A DNA stretch of 34,963 nt, taken from contig CAZKAI010000042.1 of NCBI GenBank assembly GCA_964550565.1, positions 1-34,963 on the forward strand, written 5' to 3'. A program made the translations under genes and the position numbers. The notes beneath the pieces were generated by a model. The model did no database searches and was not told the origin of the DNA. It saw only the letters and a program-made list of their open reading frames with translations. Numbering within the stretch: the stretch's first letter is position 1; every line of letters begins with the position of its first letter. This DNA comes from Anaeroglomus sp964550565. GTDB taxonomy: Bacteria > Planctomycetota > Phycisphaerae > Sedimentisphaerales > Anaerohalosphaeraceae. Positions 14,102 through 23,025 of this stretch are shown here, in pieces.

Positions 14102-16765
14102 ATGAAAATGATCTCGAATAATTCTTTGCCAAGAGCAAAACGTTGCGGAAAAGGGGTGCTGGGCGACTATGGATGGATATTTGTGCTGCTGACATGGATT
14201 GTTTGGGGTTTTGGATATTCGCAGGCTGGGGGGGCGACAGCAGATTTTAATAATGATGGGATTGTAGATTTTCCGGATTTAGTAGTATTTATCTCGCAGT
14301 GGTTACAAAATGACCCAAACATAAATGATGGATCGTATTGTGTATCAAATTTTAATCAGGATGGAATTGTAGATTTTGCGGATTTTGCAGTATTTGCAGT
14401 TCAGTGGCAGCCTGGTCGTATGGTTACCATTTCCGGCATGACAGGTGTAGGCGGTGTAACCATGAATGGTCTGCCGGGTAATCCCATTTCCGACAGTAGT
14501 GGTTTCTACAGTGCTATTGTTCCGTATGGCTGGGGCGGTACTATTATGCCGACCAGGGGGGGGTATAGTTTTAGTCCTGAAAGCGTATCATATACATTTA
14601 TTACCGCGGATCTGCCGGATCGGAACTTTTCGGTTACACAGGTGATCACCTTTACTATTTCCGGCACGACGGGCATGGGAGGTGTTACTTTGAACGGGTT
14701 GCCGGGTAACCCTGTTTCTGACAGTAATGGCTACTACATCGCTGTTGTCCCATACGGCTGGGCTGGTACGATTATGCCAACAAAGACGGGCTATAGTTTC
14801 AGCCCTTCAAGTATCTCATATACGCTTGTTACTTCCGATCTAAGCGATCGAAACTTCATCGCCACACAGGTGGCCGATGTCACAATTTCTGGCACAACAG
14901 GTGTAGGTGGTGTTATCATGGACGGTCTGCCGGGCACTCCTGTTTCTGACAGCCATGGTGACTACTTTGGTGTTGTCCCATTCGGCTGGAACGGTACCGT
15001 AGTGCCGACAAAAGCAGGGCACAGATTTAGCCCTGAAAATCTGTCGTATTCCTTTGTTACCTCCGATCTGCCTAATCAGAACTTTTTAGTTACCCAGGTG
15101 ATTACCTTTATCATTTCCGGCACCACCGGCACGACTGGCGTTATTATGAATGGTTTGCCGGGCAATCCCGTTTCTGACAGTAGTGGTTTCTACAGTGCAG
15201 TTGTTCCGTACGACTGGAGCGGTACGGTTATACCGAAAAAACCAGGCTATAGCTTTAGCCCTGAAAACATGTCGTACACCCTTGTTGCCTCTGATCTGTC
15301 TGGTCAGAATTTTACGGCTACGCAGCTCCCTTCAGTAATGGTCGCAGCATCGGATGCTCCCGAGTGGTTCAAGGCTGAGTCAAACTTCCTTTGTGATGGA
15401 ACAGACGACCAGGAAGAAATAAATGCCGCACTTGGTAATGACAGACGCGTGGTTTTATCTTCTGGAACATTCAATGTAACCGGAGCAGTAACAATTAATT
15501 ATAATAATATTGTGCTTGATGGTCAGGGGGTGTCGACTATTCTCAAAAACAGGAATAGTGCACGGTACTGTGTTATTTACCAGTTTGGAGCCAACCACGA
15601 TATAGCGATACGAAATCTGCAGATCGACAATAATGACTATGGCGATGCGGCTGATGCCTGGAATAAGTGTCTGTTTATCAATGGCAATTATACAACTGTT
15701 ATTGGCAGTGACCATAACAAATACTTTTGCCTCAAGGCTCATACGGCGAATTCTGACAATCGTCCCGTAACAGGTCCAAACTTTACGACATATTGGGCAC
15801 GAGTCAATGGCACAGGCGCACGTGAGACATGGGCAGAGGGGCAATCCTACACAGGAATTGATAGCTGCAATAATATTCTGATTGAGGGTGTTACCGCTCA
15901 TGACTCAAGGGCGGAGGTAATTTGTGTCGATTATGCAGAGTACATTACGATCAGGAACTGTGATACATATAATGGTGCATGGTCAGGAATTACAGTTGCC
16001 CATACCCAACACAGTTCAATCTATAATAACAATGTTGAGCATTGTGGTGAACTGCCTAAAGCCGGTTACCAAATGGCACGAGGAATCAATAGTATTGGAT
16101 CCGTCGATGTTTCAATCTATAATAACTGGATTCGAGATTGTATGTGCGGCGGTATCGGTGTCAATGAAACATTCGGCATTGTTGAATCTGATAACATCAA
16201 CATCTATGATAATCACATCATAAACACGATCGGTGCTGCAGGTGGAATCGTTGTTGAAAGTTCAGATCACGGTTCATATAGTACCAATGTCAATATATAC
16301 GATAACTATATCAATACGGACAGGCATGCAAAATTGGATGCGGGTGGTGCGGTGATAGATAACGGCGATGGCACTGTGACACTGCCTGCTGCTTATAATG
16401 GATACAGAACGGGTCTTTCTGTTAAGATTGAAGGCACGGCCAGTTACAACGGTACTTTTACTTTGCAGAATGGAACGGATGATAACCATATTGTGATCTC
16501 GCATGTATATGTAGAAGAGTTGTTTGATGGGACAGAAACAGTGTCGCAGGCAACGATAGGTATATGGTTTGAGTATGTCAAAAACTTCAACATACATAAC
16601 AACATAGTCGTTCCGGGAGCGGTAAATACCGGTACATATTGGTGCTATGTGACTGTCACGGCTTTCGATGGGCTGGTTCAATATAACACATACACACCCA
16701 GCAAAACCTATATTAACAAGGGGATTTCCGTCATCTTTAATGGGAATGTGCCGATAGCTCCTTAA
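14102..16765 (+). CDS. Secreted beta-helix protein with N-terminal dockerin-like pair and four tandem repeats
   Basis: 887 residues. The basic N-terminus and hydrophobic segment 24-40 (GWIFVLLTWIVWGFGYSQA) form a signal peptide. Residues 46-69 and 81-103 are two dockerin-like calcium loops (DFNNDGIVDFPDLVVF, NFNQDGIVDFADFAVF) directly behind it. Residues 108-407 are four repeats of 75-76 residues starting (I/F)TISGTTGxGGVxMNGLPG and ending DLxxxNFxxTQ, like carboxypeptidase-regulatory-type surface domains. From about 411 the segment CDGTDDQEEINAAL, followed by VVLSSGTFNVTG and repeated NxxIYNN/NINIYDN rungs, marks a right-handed parallel beta-helix of the pectate-lyase/NosD kind. Such domains cleave or epimerise polysaccharides. 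No specific catalytic residues could be assigned. The role is likely polymer modification or degradation at the surface. Confidence 0.82.
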   Translation: MKMISNNSLPRAKRCGKGVLGDYGWIFVLLTWIVWGFGYSQAGGATADFNNDGIVDFPDLVVFISQWLQNDPNINDGSYCVSNFNQDGIVDFADFAVFAVQWQPGRMVTISGMTGVGGVTMNGLPGNPISDSSGFYSAIVPYGWGGTIMPTRGGYSFSPESVSYTFITADLPDRNFSVTQVITFTISGTTGMGGVTLNGLPGNPVSDSNGYYIAVVPYGWAGTIMPTKTGYSFSPSSISYTLVTSDLSDRNFIATQVADVTISGTTGVGGVIMDGLPGTPVSDSHGDYFGVVPFGWNGTVVPTKAGHRFSPENLSYSFVTSDLPNQNFLVTQVITFIISGTTGTTGVIMNGLPGNPVSDSSGFYSAVVPYDWSGTVIPKKPGYSFSPENMSYTLVASDLSGQNFTATQLPSVMVAASDAPEWFKAESNFLCDGTDDQEEINAALGNDRRVVLSSGTFNVTGAVTINYNNIVLDGQGVSTILKNRNSARYCVIYQFGANHDIAIRNLQIDNNDYGDAADAWNKCLFINGNYTTVIGSDHNKYFCLKAHTANSDNRPVTGPNFTTYWARVNGTGARETWAEGQSYTGIDSCNNILIEGVTAHDSRAEVICVDYAEYITIRNCDTYNGAWSGITVAHTQHSSIYNNNVEHCGELPKAGYQMARGINSIGSVDVSIYNNWIRDCMCGGIGVNETFGIVESDNINIYDNHIINTIGAAGGIVVESSDHGSYSTNVNIYDNYINTDRHAKLDAGGAVIDNGDGTVTLPAAYNGYRTGLSVKIEGTASYNGTFTLQNGTDDNHIVISHVYVEELFDGTETVSQATIGIWFEYVKNFNIHNNIVVPGAVNTGTYWCYVTVTAFDGLVQYNTYTPSKTYINKGISVIFNGNVPIAP
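14423..15322 (+). repeat. Four tandem 225-228 bp coding repeats
   Basis: They encode the four 75-76-residue domains. Stretches around GGTCTGCCGGGTAATCCC and around the codons for SGFYSA(I/V)VPY are nearly the same in copies 1 and 4, so these two copies look more alike than neighbouring copies. This pattern would fit unequal exchange or gene conversion. Confidence 0.75.
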
Positions 16766-16927
16766 ATTAATGATGAGACTTCAATATCGCTGGGAATTTG
16801 AAAGTGGCAGATTTGTCTTTTATATTTATTTAATGAATTGTCACAGATGGCATATAGACTAAGGTTGGCTTGCATCCTGGCTAAAATCAAGGTATAAACA
16901 ATTCCGGTTTTGTGTAAGACTCAAGAG

Positions 16928-18925
16928 ATGTCAAAGAATAAGCCGTTCCAATATATCTATATTTTTTTGGCGATGGTGTCAGCAGTAGGTCCTGTGGCCC
17001 AGGCTGCATTAACGTATAATTTGGACGATCCCGCAGAGCCCTGGCGTTTGTCAAAATCCGGGGTGTCAACCCGGGTTTTACCGCCCTACACCCCAATGAT
17101 ACGGAATAAGAATAGTGTAGAATGCTGGGGGCGGTCCTATCAGCTTGGCGCTGTATTTCCGGCTTCCGTTACGAGTCAGGGACAAAGCATATTATCAGCT
17201 CCAGTGGCTTTGAATATTAAAACTAATGGTAAATGGGTAACCCTCTCCGGGCTTTATCCCTCTTTTGGTTTGCAGCGTGAAGATCGAATTGAGTTTTCCA
17301 GTGTTGCTTCGGCGGGTTTGCTTGAGATATCAGTGAACGGCTGGATTGAGTACGACGGTCTGGTGCGGCTGGATTTAAAATTGGCTCCCAATCAAGCAGT
17401 TATGGTGGAAGGAATAGATTTGGTATTTCCATTCACTCTTGATGCCGCTGTCTTCTATCACCTGGAAACATTATGGGGGCCGCATATATACAAACGTTCT
17501 CCGACATCAAAAGGGGCGGCTGCTTCTTATAATTGGCAGCCCCTGGTCTGGGTGGGGAATCATGATATAGGCTTTACTGTGGTTACTGAGACCTGTTATG
17601 GGTGGACTTCCGCAAATAACGCAATTGAATTGAAGCGAAACGAAAAGTCCTTTGATCTAACCTGTCATATCATTACTAAACCTGTTAAGCTGACCGCAGA
17701 AAAAAGTTATACTTTTGGTCTTCAGGCGACGCCGGTTAAACCCATGAGACCGGATCGTTGGAGCATCGTGATTGGCACCTTGCCCGGTGAAAATCTTCGC
17801 CTTTTGGAACCCAATCCCCTGGTTGAGCCTCTTTTCAGTTTCCCTCAGCCCAGTGACTTTAATCGTTTTGCCGAGCTGGTCAGTGATTGGCACAGGCAGG
17901 GGGTACGTTCGTGTTACTACATTACGACTTCGGCAACTTCCAATAAATCTGAAGTCAATAAGCGAAATCATGAAGAATGGCTTATATCCAAGACGATTTT
18001 CAGTGGAGGCGAGTGGAAAATCGGCAAAGGACTTATCGGGGCGGATTCCTGCTGTCCGGCCAGTAATTTTTCGGATTTTATGGCATGGGCTGTGGAACGT
18101 GCCATGACCACTTTTGATATTGATGGAATTTATATTGATAATCCGGGTCCGTACCGATGTGAAAACGGATTGCATGGTTGCGGCACCGGGGGTGTGGAAA
18201 CACAGCCCTATTTTGCACTTCGCGATCTTCACAAGAGGATTTACACCATTGTCAAAACGCAAAAGCCCGACGGCTTTGTCTGGGAACACACTTCACAGCG
18301 TTTTAATTCCCTGCAAATGTCCTGGATTGATATTTATTCAGACGGGGAACATTTTCGGGAGACTAAATATTATCCTCGCCAGCAGCTGGATGCAATCATC
18401 GACAGAACATACCTTGAGATAACGGCAACCGGGCATCAAATGGGAGTCTTGCCGGTGTTCTTAAGTTCAATGACGGTTCGCGAAGATCGCAAAGAGGGTG
18501 AGTGGTCAGAGTGGTTGTTGTCACGTCTGTTGCCTTTCGGTCAAATGGTCTGGGCACGCCAGGGGTGGATGGATGTCAGTCCGGCCAGGGCAGTGGCAAA
18601 CGCCCGGGCGGAATTTGGATTGGGCAAAGAAACAATACGGTTTTATCGGGCGCATGAATTGCCATCCTGGCTGGTTTTTACCGCCCCACAGCCTATTATA
18701 GCTTGTATGTGGCAGCGTCAACGCGATAAAGCTTCCATGGTTCTGCTGGCTAACTGGAATAATGTCGCCACGCTGGTCAGGATGTCCCGAAATGAAATTG
18801 TTCGTCAGTTTGGGGCGTTTGCCATGAAGGATTCATTAACTGGTGCAGAAATTCCCAATGAGTATCTGATGATCGCAGTTCCAGCCAACTCATTTCGAAT
18901 GCTGACAATAACCTCTCGAAGATAA
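16928..18925 (+). CDS. Secreted glycoside-hydrolase-like protein (DUF6067/GH123-like)
   Basis: 665 residues from ATG 16928. An in-frame TTG 18 bases earlier is less likely because the signal peptide MSKNKPFQYIYIFLAMVSAVGPVAQA starts at the ATG. Residues 30-270 form a beta-sandwich region ending in WVGNHDIGFTVVTETCYGW and FGLQATPVKPMRP. That pair of motifs I associate with the DUF6067 / GH123 N-terminal-like group of planctomycete and Bacteroidetes enzymes. Residues 280-600 look like a TIM barrel with an acidic strand end FDIDGIYIDN (Asp397, Asp399, Asp404). The C-terminal 70 residues resemble the beta-sandwich closing such enzymes. It follows the beta-helix protein and is probably exported with it, possibly acting on amino-sugar polysaccharide. 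The family is moderately sure; the substrate is unknown. Confidence 0.7.
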   Translation: MSKNKPFQYIYIFLAMVSAVGPVAQAALTYNLDDPAEPWRLSKSGVSTRVLPPYTPMIRNKNSVECWGRSYQLGAVFPASVTSQGQSILSAPVALNIKTNGKWVTLSGLYPSFGLQREDRIEFSSVASAGLLEISVNGWIEYDGLVRLDLKLAPNQAVMVEGIDLVFPFTLDAAVFYHLETLWGPHIYKRSPTSKGAAASYNWQPLVWVGNHDIGFTVVTETCYGWTSANNAIELKRNEKSFDLTCHIITKPVKLTAEKSYTFGLQATPVKPMRPDRWSIVIGTLPGENLRLLEPNPLVEPLFSFPQPSDFNRFAELVSDWHRQGVRSCYYITTSATSNKSEVNKRNHEEWLISKTIFSGGEWKIGKGLIGADSCCPASNFSDFMAWAVERAMTTFDIDGIYIDNPGPYRCENGLHGCGTGGVETQPYFALRDLHKRIYTIVKTQKPDGFVWEHTSQRFNSLQMSWIDIYSDGEHFRETKYYPRQQLDAIIDRTYLEITATGHQMGVLPVFLSSMTVREDRKEGEWSEWLLSRLLPFGQMVWARQGWMDVSPARAVANARAEFGLGKETIRFYRAHELPSWLVFTAPQPIIACMWQRQRDKASMVLLANWNNVATLVRMSRNEIVRQFGAFAMKDSLTGAEIPNEYLMIAVPANSFRMLTITSRR

Positions 18926-19002
18926 GTTATTATTACAAAGAGAATGGCATAAAAATCTGAAAAGAGGTTTCTTAAAATCCAATTAACCCTGTTACTGTTC
19001 TT

Positions 19003-19007
19003 GAGGG
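19003..19007 (+). promoter_or_regulatory. Ribosome binding site GAGGG choosing ATG 19016
   Basis: GAGGG sits 8 nt before ATG 19016. The in-frame TTG at 19001 would overlap it, and would add five residues ahead of the usual MVKKKNVLII beginning. Confidence 0.6.
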
Positions 19008-19015
19008 CCGCTAAA

Positions 19016-20107
19016 ATGGTGAAAAAAAAGAATGTATTAATTATATATCCACAGCTTTTCCGTTATCGAATCCCAATTTTTAATATATTGGCCGAAAAGT
19101 ATGATTTGACTGTGCTTCATAGTGGAAAAGAAATTAAAGATAATACTGACAACATTAAACAAATAATAATTCCTATCAAAAAAATAGGTCCATTTTCTGT
19201 GTTTTTTGTTAACTTGCATAAAATATGTAAAAACTATGATGTTGTCATATCGGAAGGCACCACAAGGTATTTAGATCGAAATCTATTAATAATAAACAGA
19301 TTTCGTCGTTACAAGTGGATAAATTGGGGAATAGGAGTGTCCGCGTCATATGAAAAAAAATTTGACGCAAACAAACGATTTGACGGCGTAAGATATTTTC
19401 TTTACAAGTTGTCGGATGCGAGTATTTTTTATTCTGACTATCCTGTTGAAAGGTATGTATCTGTAGGTTTTGACCGTTCTACTTTATTTGTTGCAAATAA
19501 CACAACAGCGGTCTCATATAATGAAAATGTCGAGTATGAAAAAGACAGCCTGCTTTTTATTGGTACTCTTTATAAAGAAAAAAACATATATGCCTTGTTG
19601 GAAGCCTACCAGGAGGCATCCAAAATGACGAAAAACAGATTGCCACTCAATATTATTGGGGGTGGCGATGAATATGAAAATATTCAGCAATGGGTTAAAA
19701 ATAATGGTTTTGCGAACAGTATAAATCTGGTGGGTCCATTATTTGATCAGGGAAAATTGGAGCCGTATTTTAGGAAGGCTTTTGCGTGCATCTCGCCAGG
19801 CCAGGCAGGCTTGTCGGTGTTGACAAGTATGGGATACGGAACGCCATTTGTTACAACAAGGGATGCGATAACAGGGGGTGAGATATTCAATATCGAAAAT
19901 GGCAGAACAGGAGTTCTTTATGATAAGCCGGAAGAATTGAAGGATGTTATTTGCGATATCTCTGACAATCCTTCAAAATATATCCAAATGGGGAAAGAGG
20001 CCAGAAAATACTATCTTGACAATAGAAGACCAGATCAAATGGCGAGTGCTATTATAGATGCAATTGAATATGTCTCCAGAAATGGTTCAATTGTCTCGGC
20101 GAAATAA
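19016..20107 (+). CDS. Glycosyltransferase, GT-B fold, GT4-like
   Basis: 363 residues. The N-terminal strand and loop NVLIIYPQLFRYRIPIFNIL, the DLTVLHSG segment, the linker before LLFIGTLYKEKNIYALLEAY, and NIIGGGDEYENIQQWV show a two-domain GT-B enzyme of the GT4 kind. The usual E-x7-E donor motif is replaced: the corresponding segment reads SPGQAGLSVLTSMGYGTPFV, with Gly and Thr at the two acidic positions. It probably adds one sugar of the repeat unit on the cytoplasmic side; donor and linkage are unknown. The DNA is strikingly AT-rich with many AAA/ATA/TTA codons compared with the genes around it, so it was probably acquired separately. Its end is followed closely by an acetyltransferase. 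Confidence 0.83.
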   Translation: MVKKKNVLIIYPQLFRYRIPIFNILAEKYDLTVLHSGKEIKDNTDNIKQIIIPIKKIGPFSVFFVNLHKICKNYDVVISEGTTRYLDRNLLIINRFRRYKWINWGIGVSASYEKKFDANKRFDGVRYFLYKLSDASIFYSDYPVERYVSVGFDRSTLFVANNTTAVSYNENVEYEKDSLLFIGTLYKEKNIYALLEAYQEASKMTKNRLPLNIIGGGDEYENIQQWVKNNGFANSINLVGPLFDQGKLEPYFRKAFACISPGQAGLSVLTSMGYGTPFVTTRDAITGGEIFNIENGRTGVLYDKPEELKDVICDISDNPSKYIQMGKEARKYYLDNRRPDQMASAIIDAIEYVSRNGSIVSAK

Positions 20108-20165
20108 TCAGAATCATTCTTTGCTTAGCGATAAATTATTATGTTCTAAGCGCTGCGTGAGAAAG

Positions 20166-20795
20166 ATGATAAGGCTTATGGGATTGGACGAAAAAAAACA
20201 AATTGGATTGAGATTGAAAAATTGGCTGGCATGGCAGAAACGCAGAGTTGTGTTAATGATAGGAATACTGCGTGGGTACCGTTTTAAATCGATTGGAAAA
20301 TGTTTCACAGTTTCCGACACAAATTCTGTTTTTAAAAAAAATTCGATAGAAGCAGGAGACTATGTTTTTATCGGAGCGAGAGCCCACCTTTATGCCAATG
20401 TTAAAATCGGCCATTTTGTTATGATTGCATCCGGGGTGGCAATTGTGGGCCGGGACCATCGATTTGATATAGTGGGCGTTCCAGCAAGGTTTACCGGCAG
20501 AGATAGAATGGAAAATTGTTTGACTGTTATTGAAGATGATGTTTGGATAGGTCACGGTGCAATTATTATGGCAGGAAATAAAATCGGACGGGGTGCAGTT
20601 GTTGCTGCAGGTTCTGTCGTGACAAAAGATGTTCCTGCGTATGCTATTGTGGGCGGTGTACCTGCCAAGATTATTCGTTATCGTTTTACACCAGAACAAC
20701 AGACAGAACATAGCGATTCATTGAATCGACTGATACGATCGAAAAACGCAGAACTGGAGTCTTGTACTTTGATGCAAGCAATAGACAATCTGTAG
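20166..20795 (+). CDS. Hexapeptide-repeat acetyltransferase (CatB/maltose-acetyltransferase-like)
   Basis: About 209 residues from the ATG at 20166. The same frame is open further upstream and an ATG at 20058 exists, but it would overlap the glycosyltransferase by 50 bases and adds no family-like sequence. Another ATG lies at 20178. A predicted amphipathic N-terminus is followed by left-handed beta-helix repeats (IGARAHLYANVKIGHFVMIASGV). Then come a GRDHRFD segment, which carries the likely catalytic His, a loop, IEDDVWIGHGAIIMAG, and the terminal VPAYAIVGGVPAKIIRYRF. These are the signatures of xenobiotic/sugar O-acetyltransferases. It likely O-acetylates a residue of the polymer using acetyl-CoA. 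AT-rich like the preceding glycosyltransferase. Confidence 0.82.
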   Translation: MIRLMGLDEKKQIGLRLKNWLAWQKRRVVLMIGILRGYRFKSIGKCFTVSDTNSVFKKNSIEAGDYVFIGARAHLYANVKIGHFVMIASGVAIVGRDHRFDIVGVPARFTGRDRMENCLTVIEDDVWIGHGAIIMAGNKIGRGAVVAAGSVVTKDVPAYAIVGGVPAKIIRYRFTPEQQTEHSDSLNRLIRSKNAELESCTLMQAIDNL

Positions 20796-20844
20796 TTCTG
20801 ACTTATGCTGACATTTCTATGTATTATTAAAATAAGTTAATAAT

Positions 20845-20848
20845 GGAG
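20845..20848 (+). promoter_or_regulatory. Ribosome binding site GGAG choosing ATG 20855
   Basis: GGAG overlaps an upstream ATG at 20843 and lies 6 nt before ATG 20855. The protein is therefore expected to begin MGNIAGKTILVTGG. Confidence 0.65.
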
Positions 20849-20854
20849 TCAAAA

Positions 20855-21904
20855 ATGGGTAATATTGCAGGCAAAACAATCCTCGTTACCGGTGGTACGG
20901 GGTCGTTCGGCAAGGCGATGGTGAATCGCCTGCTGAAAACAAAGGTCAAAGAAATACGCATTTTCAGCCGTGATGAACTCAAGCAGGAACTGATGCGGAT
21001 CGACTACTCCAATCCCCGTCTCAATTTCTATATCGGCGATGTCCGTGACCGCAGCAGCGTTGATAATGTGATGAAAGGCGTGGATTATGTCTTCCATGCT
21101 GCGGCGTTGAAGCAGGTGCCCTCCTGTGAGTTTTTCCCGATGCAGGCGGTGATGACCAATATCATCGGCGGTCACAACGTCATCGAGTCGGCTATTGCAC
21201 ACAAAATCAAAAGCCTCGTCTGTCTCAGTACCGATAAGGCCGTCTATCCGATTAATGCCATGGGCATGACCAAGTCCCTGATGGAAAAAGTCGCCCAGGC
21301 CGCCGGCCGCACCGGCAGCTCCGGCAGCACGGTCGTCTCCTGCGTTCGATATGGCAACGTGATGTGTTCCCGCGGCTCAGTGATCCCCTTATTTATCGAC
21401 CAGATCAAAAAAGGCAAGCCCCTGACCATCACCGTTCCGGAAATGACTCGTTTTCTGCTGCCGCTGTATTATTCGGTGGACTTGGTACTGTTTGCCTTCA
21501 CTCACGCCCGGCCCGGCGATATCTTTGTCAAAAAAGCCCCCGCCTGTACGGTCCAGGACCTGGCCCAGGCCCTGATTAACCTGTTCAAGTCGGATGTGCC
21601 GATTAAAGTTATCGGCATTCGCCACGGTGAAAAGCTCTATGAAACGCTGGTGACCAAAGAAGAAATGGTTCGTGCCGACGACATGGGTGATTACTATCGA
21701 ATCTCCCTGGACGATCGCAATTTGAATTACGCCATTTATTTTACCAAGGGCGATAAGAAGGAAATGCAGTTGGAAGATTATCACTCGCATAATACCGAGC
21801 AGTTGAATGTCAAACAGGTAGAAGACCTGCTTCTGACGCTTCCAGAAGTCCAGGCGGAATTAAAAGAATGGAAACCGGTCAAAACAGTGAAGGGTAAAAA
21901 ATGA
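20855..21904 (+). CDS. capE: UDP-GlcNAc C6-dehydratase/C5-epimerase for L-FucNAc synthesis
   Basis: First enzyme of UDP-N-acetyl-L-fucosamine synthesis (CapE/WbjB): 4,6-dehydration and 5-epimerisation of UDP-GlcNAc. 349 residues. The NADP loop is TGGTGSFGKA near residues 11-20, then FSRDELKQ, FHAAALKQVP, LSTDKAVYPINAMGMTKSLMEK and VRYGNVMCSRGSVIPLF. The SDR Tyr position is Met (M-x-x-x-K), as I recall for CapE. The C-terminal tail carries the extra CapE segment. The ATG at 20855 is chosen from the ribosome binding site. The gene ends in an ATGA overlap with capF. The following capF and capG settle the pathway; without them PseB-like function would be the alternative. Confidence 0.92.
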   Translation: MGNIAGKTILVTGGTGSFGKAMVNRLLKTKVKEIRIFSRDELKQELMRIDYSNPRLNFYIGDVRDRSSVDNVMKGVDYVFHAAALKQVPSCEFFPMQAVMTNIIGGHNVIESAIAHKIKSLVCLSTDKAVYPINAMGMTKSLMEKVAQAAGRTGSSGSTVVSCVRYGNVMCSRGSVIPLFIDQIKKGKPLTITVPEMTRFLLPLYYSVDLVLFAFTHARPGDIFVKKAPACTVQDLAQALINLFKSDVPIKVIGIRHGEKLYETLVTKEEMVRADDMGDYYRISLDDRNLNYAIYFTKGDKKEMQLEDYHSHNTEQLNVKQVEDLLLTLPEVQAELKEWKPVKTVKGKK

Positions 21905-23022
21905 ACCAGATTAAACGAATAGGCATCACAGGCCTGGCCGGCTTTATGGGTACCCATCTTAAAGACCGGCTGTCCAGAGAAAAAGAAATGGAGGTCTTGC
22001 CGTTTGAAGACAGTTTCTTTGACAATCCGGATGCCTTGGTGGATTTTGCCCGAAAAGCCGATGTGATTGTTCATCTGGCCGGCGTCAACAGGCATGAGCC
22101 GCAGGTTGTCTATCAGAAGAATATCGACCTGATGCAGCAACTGCTCAACTGTATTGATGCATCTGGAAATAAACCCTATATCCTGTTCTCATCCAGTACC
22201 CAGATCGAACGGGATAATGAATACGGCCGCGGCAAGAAAAAAGCGATGGAACTGCTCCAGCAGTGGTCGCAGAAAAACAATACCCCGGCCGTATCGATGG
22301 TGATTCCCAATGTCTTTGGAGATGGCGGCAGGCCTTTTTATAATTCCGTGGTAGCGACGTTCTGCCACCAGGTGACTCATGGTCAGGACCCCAAAATTGA
22401 CAAAGACGGCCGGATGACCATGATCTACATTAATGATCTGGTAGAAGATATTTATCGTCTGATACAGTCGCCTCCGGGTGAATATCATGTAGAACATATC
22501 AAGCCCCGCGCCGAAGTGCAGGTCTCGGAAATCCTGGCTTTTCTGAATAAGTTCAAAGACTCCTATTACGGCAGCGGAATGGTCCCGGCCATTAAGTCCA
22601 GCTTTGAACGGGATTTATACAATACATTTATCACTTATATGGATGCCGCCGACTGGGAACGCCATCTCAAACGCAACACCGACGAGCGTGGAAGCTTTGT
22701 GGAGGTCTTCAAGCTTGAAAACGGAGGTCAGGTGTCGTTTTCCACGACCCGCCCCGGCATCACTCGCGGCAACCATTACCATATCCGCAAAAATGAAAAA
22801 TTCTGCGTCGTCAGCGGTCAGGCCAGCATCAAACTTCGTCGCATTGGAACCGACAAGGTGATCGAATTCAAGGTCTCCGGCGAGGCGCCATCCTGGGTCG
22901 AAATGCCCATTTATCATACGCACAATATCACCAATATTGGCGAGTCGGAATTAGTCACTCTGTTTTGGATCAATGAACACTTTAATCCGGATGATCCGGA
23001 CACATTCTTTGAAAAGGTTTAA
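21901..23022 (+). CDS. capF: NADPH-dependent C4-reductase with C-terminal cupin
   Basis: CapF/WbjC, the second enzyme of the UDP-L-FucNAc route, which epimerises and reduces the CapE product. 373 residues in two domains. The N-terminal extended SDR (IGITGLAGFMGTHL at 7-20, FSSSTQIERDNEYGRGKK with the Tyr-x-x-x-Lys) runs to about residue 240. The C-terminal cupin starts near NTDERGSFVEVFKL and holds the metal ligands in RGNHYHIRKNEKF and the Pro-x-Tyr-His-Thr-His segment. This SDR-cupin fusion is diagnostic of CapF. It overlaps capE by four bases and lies three bases before capG, so the three are translated as a unit. Confidence 0.94.
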   Translation: MNQIKRIGITGLAGFMGTHLKDRLSREKEMEVLPFEDSFFDNPDALVDFARKADVIVHLAGVNRHEPQVVYQKNIDLMQQLLNCIDASGNKPYILFSSSTQIERDNEYGRGKKKAMELLQQWSQKNNTPAVSMVIPNVFGDGGRPFYNSVVATFCHQVTHGQDPKIDKDGRMTMIYINDLVEDIYRLIQSPPGEYHVEHIKPRAEVQVSEILAFLNKFKDSYYGSGMVPAIKSSFERDLYNTFITYMDAADWERHLKRNTDERGSFVEVFKLENGGQVSFSTTRPGITRGNHYHIRKNEKFCVVSGQASIKLRRIGTDKVIEFKVSGEAPSWVEMPIYHTHNITNIGESELVTLFWINEHFNPDDPDTFFEKV

Positions 23023-23025
23023 CCC

